A stretch of 28,769 nucleotides of DNA from positions 1 to 28,769 of the forward strand of contig JAQWTF010000042.1 of assembly GCA_029242825.1 (NCBI GenBank), in the 5' to 3' direction. A program made the translations under genes and the position numbers. Below are positions 23,493-28,769 of this stretch, in pieces. The stretch is from MAG-120531 sp029242825. GTDB lineage: Bacteria > Bacteroidota > Bacteroidia > Flavobacteriales > Flavobacteriaceae. The first letter of the stretch is position 1; each line of letters begins with the position of its first letter. Under the pieces are notes generated by a model. That model was given only the letters and a program-made list of their open reading frames with translations, did not search any database and was not told the DNA's origin.

Positions 23493-24456
23493 AGGAGCTA
23501 TTTCAAATTTTATAGAAAAGTATTATTTGCATTTTAATGCAGCTGCATTAGTAGACGCTGCGAAGGGATATGAAGCGCAATTAGCCAGTGGTGCTAAAAT
23601 GTTGGTGTCTTTAGCTGGTGCAATGAGCACCGCAGAATTAGGAAAGATTTTTTCTGAAATGATCCGCCGAGACAAGGTTCAAATTATTTCTTGTACTGGT
23701 GCCAATTTAGAAGAAGACATTATGAATTTAGTGGCCCATTCCCATTATGAGCGTGTGCCTAATTACAGGGATTTAACCCCTCAGCAAGAATGGGACCTTC
23801 TAGAAAAAGGACTCAATAGGGTCACGGATACTTGTATCCCAGAGGAGGAGGCTTTTAGAAGACTTCAGAAACATATCTATAAAATATGGAAGGATGCAGA
23901 AGAAGCAGGGGAGCGTTATTTTCCTCATGAATTTATGTATAAAATGCTCCTCTCCGGAGTTTTGGAAGAATACTATGAAATTGATTTAAAAGATTCATGG
24001 ATGTATGCAGCTGCAGAAAAGAATTTGCCTATTGTTTGCCCAGGTTGGGAAGACAGTACTATGGGAAATATTTTTGCCTCTTATGTGCTTAAAGGCGAAT
24101 TAAAAGCCAGTACCGTAAAGTCTGGTATTGAGTATATGACATTTTTAGCAGATTGGTATACGGATCATTCTGAAAACGGTATTGGTTTCTTCCAAATTGG
24201 CGGAGGAATTGCTGGAGACTTCCCTATTTGTGTAGTGCCCATGCTCTACCAAGATATGGAGCGTACAGACACGCCTTTTTGGAGTTATTTCTGTCAGATT
24301 AGTGACTCTACCACAAGTTATGGCTCTTATTCAGGCGCCGTTCCCAACGAGAAAATTACTTGGGGTAAGTTAGACATAGACACACCAAAGTATATTATAG
24401 AAAGTGATGCTACCATAGTTGCACCATTAATTTTTGCTTACCTTTTAGATTTATAG
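23485..24456 (+). CDS. Deoxyhypusine-synthase-like enzyme (possible homospermidine synthase)
   Basis: I take the start at 23485 (MSKGAISNFIEKYY, 323 residues); an upstream in-frame ATG at 23413 lies inside speB. The protein matches the deoxyhypusine synthase family: SLAGAMSTAELG near the N-terminus, SCTGANLEED, NLPIVCPGWEDSTMGN, GGGIAGDFPICV and SYSGAVPNEKITWGK with the catalytic-type lysine K295. Bacteria have no eIF5A to modify, and these homologues are thought to transfer an aminobutyl group to another amine. Position after arginine decarboxylase and agmatinase points to use of putrescine, giving homospermidine, the triamine reported in many flavobacteria (inference). Confidence 0.88.
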   Translation: MSKGAISNFIEKYYLHFNAAALVDAAKGYEAQLASGAKMLVSLAGAMSTAELGKIFSEMIRRDKVQIISCTGANLEEDIMNLVAHSHYERVPNYRDLTPQQEWDLLEKGLNRVTDTCIPEEEAFRRLQKHIYKIWKDAEEAGERYFPHEFMYKMLLSGVLEEYYEIDLKDSWMYAAAEKNLPIVCPGWEDSTMGNIFASYVLKGELKASTVKSGIEYMTFLADWYTDHSENGIGFFQIGGGIAGDFPICVVPMLYQDMERTDTPFWSYFCQISDSTTSYGSYSGAVPNEKITWGKLDIDTPKYIIESDATIVAPLIFAYLLDL

Positions 24457-24458
24457 CC

Positions 24459-24764
24459 ATGCAACAGCCATTAAAACGCGTTATTGTAGATTTCAAAAAA
24501 TTGACTCCAGAGGTGTTAAAGCTTTTGGTAGAGAAGTATCCAGATGGGTATGACGACCTGAATATTATAAGCTTTAAAAATGCTTCTGGGGAGACTATTC
24601 AAGCAGTAGAGGTGTCTACGGAAGACACTAAATATCTGGTGAAAATTAGTGCCAAGTTAGAAAAGACTATGGCGAATTACGACGAAGATGATTATGAGGA
24701 TTTTGACGACAATGATCCAGATGCTATTCCAGATATTGACTTAGAAGAAGACACAGAAGACTAA
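24459..24764 (+). CDS. Small acidic protein of unknown function
   Basis: A 101-residue protein with a folded-looking first 70 residues (RVIVDFKKLTPEVLKLLVEK, then a beta-type segment TIQAVEVSTEDTKYLVKI) and a highly acidic tail rich in Asp and Glu from about residue 74 to the end. No signal peptide. It starts two bases after the deoxyhypusine-synthase-like gene and ends two bases before the RMD1-family gene, so it belongs to the polyamine transcript. The acidic tail could bind polyamines, cations or a basic partner (inference). Confidence 0.8.
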   Translation: MQQPLKRVIVDFKKLTPEVLKLLVEKYPDGYDDLNIISFKNASGETIQAVEVSTEDTKYLVKISAKLEKTMANYDEDDYEDFDDNDPDAIPDIDLEEDTED

Positions 24765-24766
24765 TT

Positions 24767-25552
24767 ATGTATCCCGTAATAGCCCTTCAGATAGCCCCTA
24801 GTTTTAATATTAGACAGTGCAAGCAAAAGCTGGCATTGCCTATATTATTTACGGATTCTGATGAACTTTTCTTGTCCAATGGCACAGAAAAATTTGTCTA
24901 TGTCTTCCAATACGGTGTAGTGGCCTTTTTTAACCACAGTACCCAAGAAATTAATGCGCTTATAGAACAGCTCAACCCTGAGGCCACGCCATGGCAAGAA
25001 CAGGATTTAAAGGAAACCATTCGAGTATATGTGTCTGAAGGGGAGCAAAAAGTAGCCTTTGACAAGGTGACACTAGCTCACTTTGATCCGGAAGCCATTC
25101 GATTGGTTATGCTAAACACCTCTCAGTCCGTAGCGCTGGACCAGTATTTAGAAATTACCGATCAGTTATTGGCAGAGACCAATAAGTACACTAAGTCCCT
25201 TGAATTAAAAGGTAAATTAGATATTTCAGGAATTAAATTGAAACGCTTTATTGGGAAAGTGTTAAACATCAAGAATCAGATTTCAGAAAACCTCTATATT
25301 TTTGATTCTCCAGACATTACCTGGGAGAACGAATCTTTGAATACTTTAAATATAGCCTTAAAGCAGACCTTTGATTTAAAAGACCGCTATAGGTATATCT
25401 ATGAAAGAACGGCTATTATAAAAGAAGACTTGGAGCTTTTTAAAGATATTATGGAGCACCGAGAAAGCAGTAAATTAGAATGGATCATTATTCTTTTAAT
25501 TTTGGTAGAGGTGGTAGATCTTTTTGTGATTAGGATATTGAAATTAATGTAG
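24767..25552 (+). CDS. RMD1/YagE (DUF155) family membrane protein
   Basis: A 261-residue protein. The N-terminal part is soluble, with a FVYVFQYGVVAFFNH strand pair typical of DUF155. A helical stretch includes DRYRYIYERTAIIKEDLELFKDIMEHRESSKLEWI (read at about residues 205-240), and one C-terminal membrane helix, IIILLILVEVVDLFVIRIL, anchors it. Eukaryotic members (Rmd1, RMND1) are mitochondrial and linked to translation; the bacterial role is unclear. It sits between the small acidic protein and the RimB-RimK fusion, two genes that may concern protein modification. Confidence 0.88.
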   Translation: MYPVIALQIAPSFNIRQCKQKLALPILFTDSDELFLSNGTEKFVYVFQYGVVAFFNHSTQEINALIEQLNPEATPWQEQDLKETIRVYVSEGEQKVAFDKVTLAHFDPEAIRLVMLNTSQSVALDQYLEITDQLLAETNKYTKSLELKGKLDISGIKLKRFIGKVLNIKNQISENLYIFDSPDITWENESLNTLNIALKQTFDLKDRYRYIYERTAIIKEDLELFKDIMEHRESSKLEWIIILLILVEVVDLFVIRILKLM

Positions 25553-25566
25553 GAGCTTTGAATTAA

Positions 25567-25583
25567 GGCATCGGCCGGAGGCC
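25567..25583 (+). repeat. 17-base GC-rich repeat, second copy in the adhesin gene
   Basis: GGCATCGGCCGGAGGCC is found here in the intergenic gap before the RimB-RimK gene, and exactly again at 112-128 inside the adhesin gene. The core GGCC-GGA-GGCC can fold as a small hairpin. Here it lies 15 bases before the start codon, followed by an A-run. Confidence 0.55.
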
Positions 25584-25597
25584 AAAAAAACATAAAA

Positions 25598-26980
25598 ATG
25601 CAAGATTTAAGTATTATTGGAAGTGAAGAGTGGTGTGAATTTGGAGCCTTGGGTATTCCAGCTATTAAGGCTAGGGTAGACTCTGGCGCTAAAACCTCTT
25701 CCATTCAGGCTGCCAACGCAAAAGTAGTTGGTCGTGGGGGGCAAGAGTATGTGAAGTTTGAAATTAACCCCCTTCAAGACAACAGGAGTATTAACATTCA
25801 ATGCGAGGCTAAGCTGGTAGACAGAAGGACCGTCAAAAGTTCTTCAGGGATAGCAGAGGAACGCTTTGTGATTAAAACACCTGTAACTATTGGCGCAGAT
25901 ACTTTTGACATTGAGTTAACCTTAGCCAACAGAGATACCATGGAATTTAGAATGCTGCTCGGAAGAGAGGCTTTAAATGGCCGCTATATGGTAAATCCTG
26001 CAGATTCCTTCTTGCAAAAAGAGTTTACAGAAGCGGAAGTGAGTACTAAGTACGCCTCCTATATGAAGGCTAAAACGGGTTTAAAAATTGCGCTTTTGGC
26101 CAGTAATCCCAACCTGTATTCCAACAAGAGAATCATGGAGGCTGGAGAGGCTAGAGGGCATGAAATGGTGTTTCTTAATGTGGAACACTCTTATATGAAG
26201 TTAGACGCGAATTCTCCTGAGATTAGGTATAGGGGAGGGAATATCCTCAATGAATTTGACGCCATTATTCCTAGAATTAAGCCGGCCGTGACTTTTTATG
26301 GATGTGCCCTAATCAGGCAGTTCGACAATCTAGGGGTGTATTGTTTAAATTCAGCAGAGGCTATTACACAATCTAGAGATAAATTGTTTGCCTCTCAGTT
26401 ATTCGCCAAATTTGACATTCACATTCCTATCACTGGTTTTGCCAAGTCTCCTTTAGATACCAAAGACCTCATTAGAATGGTAAATGGGGCTCCTTTGATT
26501 ATTAAGCTTTTAGAGAGCACCCAAGGAAAAGGGGTGGTTTTGGCGGAGACCAATAAGGCAGCAGAAAGTGTGATTAATGCTTTTAAAAGTGTGCAAACCA
26601 ACATATTGGTTCAAGAATTTATTAAGGAAGCCAATGGTCAGGACATTCGTTGCTTTGTGGTAGATGGCAGGGTAGTGGCTTCTATTCAAAGACAGGCAGA
26701 GAAAGGGGAGTTTAGGGCCAATATTCACCAAGGAGGAAAGGCTTCTATTGTTAAAATTACAGCGGAGGAAAAAAAATTAGCTATTAAGGCGAGTAAGGTG
26801 CTTAACTTGGCAGTGGCTGGGGTAGACATTATTCGCTCTAATAAGGGACCTTTGTTGTTGGAGGTGAATTCTTCTCCAGGCCTAGAGGGCATAGAAAATG
26901 CTACGGGTAAAGACATTGCCAACACCCTAATTACCACCATTGAAAAGAAACTTAAGTTTAAGTCTGCTTTTGCTTTGTAG
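25598..26980 (+). CDS. RimB-like retropepsin-type domain fused to RimK-like ATP-grasp ligase
   Basis: A 460-residue two-domain protein. Residues about 1-140 match the RimB/ATP-dependent zinc protease family (PF05618 type) with the aspartic-protease-like motif ARVDSGAKTSS (D28, S29, G30) and a later LGREALNGRYMV. Residues about 160-455 form an ATP-grasp ligase of the RimK type: SRDKLFASQLF, PLIIKLLESTQGKGVVL, LVQEFIKEANGQDIRCFVVDGRVVAS, and VAGVDIIRSNKGPLLLEVNSSPGLEGIE with metal- and ATP-binding residues. RimK adds glutamates to the C-terminus of ribosomal protein S6 and RimB trims them in other bacteria, so the fusion may write and edit the same tag (inference). A 45-base gap separates it from the RMD1-family gene. 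Confidence 0.9.
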   Translation: MQDLSIIGSEEWCEFGALGIPAIKARVDSGAKTSSIQAANAKVVGRGGQEYVKFEINPLQDNRSINIQCEAKLVDRRTVKSSSGIAEERFVIKTPVTIGADTFDIELTLANRDTMEFRMLLGREALNGRYMVNPADSFLQKEFTEAEVSTKYASYMKAKTGLKIALLASNPNLYSNKRIMEAGEARGHEMVFLNVEHSYMKLDANSPEIRYRGGNILNEFDAIIPRIKPAVTFYGCALIRQFDNLGVYCLNSAEAITQSRDKLFASQLFAKFDIHIPITGFAKSPLDTKDLIRMVNGAPLIIKLLESTQGKGVVLAETNKAAESVINAFKSVQTNILVQEFIKEANGQDIRCFVVDGRVVASIQRQAEKGEFRANIHQGGKASIVKITAEEKKLAIKASKVLNLAVAGVDIIRSNKGPLLLEVNSSPGLEGIENATGKDIANTLITTIEKKLKFKSAFAL

Positions 26981-26984
26981 TGGG

Positions 26985-27008
26985 TTTATGGGGCTTCAAA
27001 CCCATAAA
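26985..27008. terminator. Bidirectional-type hairpin between convergent genes
   Basis: TTTATGGG (26985-26992) and CCCATAAA (27001-27008) form a perfect 8-base stem with an 8-base loop. An alternative 7-base stem, TGGGTTT (26981-26987) with AAACCCA (26998-27004), uses the same bases. It lies 4 bases after the rimB-rimK stop and 12 bases before the tdh stop. No long T-run follows on either strand. Confidence 0.5.
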
Positions 27009-27020
27009 TTGAAGGGATTT

Positions 27021-27962
27021 TTAAGCGCTTAGGTGTTGCAGCATGTCTTGGACCATTTTTTCCATATTAAAATGGGGTTTCCACAGCCAATCGTTTTGTG
27101 CTTCTAGGTCGGAAATGCTGTCTGGCCAGCTGTCTGCAATAGCTTGTCTGAAATCTGGGGCATAACTCATAGTAAACCCTGGGAGTTGTCTAGCAATCTC
27201 TTGGGCCAATTCCTGAGGATTAAAGCTCATGGCGCTTATATTGTAAGCTATACCTTTTTTGAGGGATGTAGACTCAAAGTCCATAATGGATAAGGTGGCG
27301 CGAATGGCGTCTTCCATATACATCATAGGGAGGGTCGTTTGTGGCGCTAAAAAACTTTCATAGGAACCATTTTCAATGGCTTTGTGAAAGATGTCAACGG
27401 CATAATCTGTAGTGCCCCCTCCAGGTTGGGTTTTCCAACTAATCAAACCGGGGTACCGTAGTGATCTAACGTCTACTCCATATTTTAAGTGGTAGTATTC
27501 ACACCATCGTTCTCCTGCCAATTTACTCATCCCATAAACGGTACTCGGTGCCATAATGCACTGTTGTGGGGTATTTTGTTTAGGGGTATTTGGCCCAAAA
27601 ACAGCAATACTAGAAGGCCAGAATATTTTTGAAATCTTTTTGTCCTTGGCCAGGTTCAACACATGAAATAAAGTATCCATATTTAAAGACCAAGCTTTCA
27701 TAGGAAATTTCTCAGCGGTACCACTTAACATGGCTGCCATTAAATAGACGGTCTCAATTTCATAGTGCATGATCACGTCTTCTAAAGCGTGTAAATCAGT
27801 AGCGTCTAAAATCTCAAAGGGTCCTACATTCATTACTGGGTCTTCTGTAGCCCTAATATCACTTGCTACCACATTATCTAGGCCGTATTTTTCTCTAAGC
27901 GCAATGGTGAGCTCAGTGCCAATTTGCCCGCAGGCCCCTAGAATAAGTATTTTATGGTGCAT
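27021..27962 (-). CDS. tdh: L-threonine 3-dehydrogenase, SDR (epimerase-like) type
   Basis: Oxidises L-threonine to 2-amino-3-ketobutyrate with NAD, the first step of threonine breakdown to glycine and acetyl-CoA. The 313-residue protein has the Rossmann motif GACGQIG (residues 9-15), the SDR catalytic Y143-GMS-K147 with SS upstream, and the Tdh-specific LRYPGLISWKTQPGGGTTDYAVDIF (read near 178-202) and LPMMYMEDAIRAT segments. It is the extended-SDR form seen in Bacteroidota and metazoa, not the zinc-dependent Tdh of E. coli. It is divergent from the following lipoprotein gene and convergent with rimB-rimK. No kbl partner lies in the window. Confidence 0.92.
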   Translation of the reverse strand: MHHKILILGACGQIGTELTIALREKYGLDNVVASDIRATEDPVMNVGPFEILDATDLHALEDVIMHYEIETVYLMAAMLSGTAEKFPMKAWSLNMDTLFHVLNLAKDKKISKIFWPSSIAVFGPNTPKQNTPQQCIMAPSTVYGMSKLAGERWCEYYHLKYGVDVRSLRYPGLISWKTQPGGGTTDYAVDIFHKAIENGSYESFLAPQTTLPMMYMEDAIRATLSIMDFESTSLKKGIAYNISAMSFNPQELAQEIARQLPGFTMSYAPDFRQAIADSWPDSISDLEAQNDWLWKPHFNMEKMVQDMLQHLSA

Positions 27963-28022
27963 AGGATGTTTTTTTAAAGCCTAGTAAAGATACCCTTTTA
28001 TTAATTTATGTATCTTTCCCTC

Positions 28023-28517
28023 ATGAAAAAAACCGTCTTTTTTTTGGCTTTATTAGGGGTGTTTTCCTGCGGTGAAAAACAGGTAGAAAATCAGGCAGAA
28101 ACGTCCGCTAATCTGTCTTTGGATTATTCAGATTTACCAGACTTTACCTCGCTTTCTTTCAAAGCAGATTCCATTGTAAAAGTATGGCCTGCTTTTGACG
28201 CATTGGACCAGAGAATGACCGCCTTAAAATTAGTGGTTTCATTGCCTGATTTGAAAATGTTGGTCTCTGAGTTAATTGAAAAAGAAGGGGCTATTCTCAA
28301 AGATGGATACCCGAAAGACTTTAATACTCCAGAGGTAAAAAGTAGGCAGCGATTACTCCGTACATATCTTTTGAAAACCCAAGCTTTAATAAACCAGTCC
28401 CAGGATCCTAAGGCGGCTGCATTAGAAGCTGTCGAGGCCTTTAACGCCTTGAAAGAACAACTCAACAGGCATACTGTTGTACCAGTAAACTTAAATGATT
28501 TTAAAAATGTTCCTTAA
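28023..28517 (+). CDS. Hypothetical lipoprotein
   Basis: A 164-residue protein. I take the start at 28023 (MKKTVFFLALLGVFSCGEKQ) because it begins a proper lipoprotein signal with Cys at residue 16; an in-frame ATG at 28008 would add only MYLSL. The mature part is mostly helical, Lys/Leu/Ala-rich, with an LPDFTSLSFKADSIV start and a long helix to the end. No family is recognised. The last 11 bases overlap the next gene, so the pair is likely co-transcribed. The 60-base divergent gap to tdh holds a symmetric AAAGATA / TATCTTT pair (27986-27992 and 28011-28017) that could be back-to-back -7 elements. Confidence 0.75.
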   Translation: MKKTVFFLALLGVFSCGEKQVENQAETSANLSLDYSDLPDFTSLSFKADSIVKVWPAFDALDQRMTALKLVVSLPDLKMLVSELIEKEGAILKDGYPKDFNTPEVKSRQRLLRTYLLKTQALINQSQDPKAAALEAVEAFNALKEQLNRHTVVPVNLNDFKNVP

Positions 28518-28769
28518 AAAAATATGCTCTCCTCTTTTGTTAGGGGCTTTTATGGGCCTTTCAATGGGTCTTTATGCCCAAGAAATTCCAGTATTAACTT
28601 CGGAGCCTACCTTAATTCAACAAGCGGCTAAAGTAATTGATGCTTGGCATTTGGCTGCCGCCGATGCTGATTTTGACCAATACTTCTCACTCATGACCAA
28701 GCGAGGTGTTTTTGTAGGTACAGATGCTACTGAGCATTGGGAAAATAATGCGTTTAAGTCTTTTTCAAA
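28507..28769 (+). CDS. Secreted NTF2-like (SnoaL-type) protein, 5' part
   Basis: The frame starts at ATG 28507, overlaps the preceding lipoprotein gene by 11 bases and is still open at the right edge, giving 87 residues. A signal peptide covers about residues 1-25 (LLLGAFMGLSMGLYAQE). The mature part has the NTF2-like start: a helix (AAKVIDAWHLAAADADFDQYFSLM) read at about residues 41-64, then a strand GVFVGTDATEHWENNAF. In flavobacteria such proteins are annotated as nuclear transport factor 2 family or SnoaL-like. They bind small hydrophobic ligands or act as isomerases, but no activity can be assigned here. Confidence 0.75.
   Translation, partial: MFLKKICSPLLLGAFMGLSMGLYAQEIPVLTSEPTLIQQAAKVIDAWHLAAADADFDQYFSLMTKRGVFVGTDATEHWENNAFKSFS

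Noticed and set aside
1..28769. CRISPR array, IS element, prophage or toxin-antitoxin pair
   Set aside because: No spaced short repeats, transposase, integrase, phage structural gene or typical toxin pair was seen; the only long repeat array codes for TSP3 domains.

Overview
The window is a chromosomal segment of a bacterium of the phylum Bacteroidota, most likely a marine member of the Flavobacteriaceae. The signs are a cell-surface protein ending in a type IX secretion (gliding-associated) C-terminal domain, Bacteroidota-typical families (DUF2490, DUF4956, DUF3570, DUF4266, RMD1-like), the short flavobacterial arginine decarboxylase, A/T-rich leaders with no clear Shine-Dalgarno sites, and many lipoprotein signal peptides. 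I see no phage, IS element, integrase or CRISPR array. Almost all sequence is coding.

Layout. 1-3157: 3' part of a giant surface adhesin (YDG/MBG-like domains, then calcium-binding thrombospondin type 3 repeats, then a T9SS sorting domain). 3197-5545: secreted zinc metalloprotease. 5711-9134: nadA-nadB-nadC, the complete de novo route from aspartate to nicotinate mononucleotide. 9112-12836 (minus): pxpC-pxpB-pxpA plus an NRAMP-like transporter, a 5-oxoproline utilisation operon that meets nadC tail to tail with overlapping ends. 12880-14004 (minus): secreted PHP phosphoesterase. 14093-16463: a lipoprotein, DUF2490 and DUF4956 proteins, tRNA-Arg(CCT) and a small orphan gene. 16686-20150: a tightly packed set, Rieske-like lipoprotein, thioredoxin-like protein, ApbE flavin transferase, DUF4266 mini-lipoprotein and DUF3570 outer-membrane barrel, with a second Rieske lipoprotein (20174-20662) convergent to it. 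20663-21166: the only long apparent gap, holding inverted and direct repeats, a plus-strand terminator-like hairpin and a probable 55-residue gene. 21167-24456: polyamine operon (arginine decarboxylase, agmatinase, deoxyhypusine-synthase-like enzyme), followed by a small acidic protein, an RMD1-family membrane protein and a RimB-RimK fusion (to 26980). 27021-27962 (minus): SDR-type threonine dehydrogenase. 28023-end: a lipoprotein and the start of an NTF2-like secreted protein.

The most interesting unit is 16686-20662. Its five plus-strand genes overlap or are separated by only a few bases and all carry export signals. Together they look like an extracytoplasmic redox system: an FMN transferase, Fe-S (Rieske) carriers, a dithiol protein, a Cys-tailed lipoprotein and an outer-membrane barrel with an ApbE-acceptor-like SGAS motif. 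Second in interest is the NRAMP-fold transporter in the pxp operon, which has lost the metal-coordinating residues of the family and may carry a different substrate. Third is the untracked small gene and structured DNA ahead of the polyamine operon.
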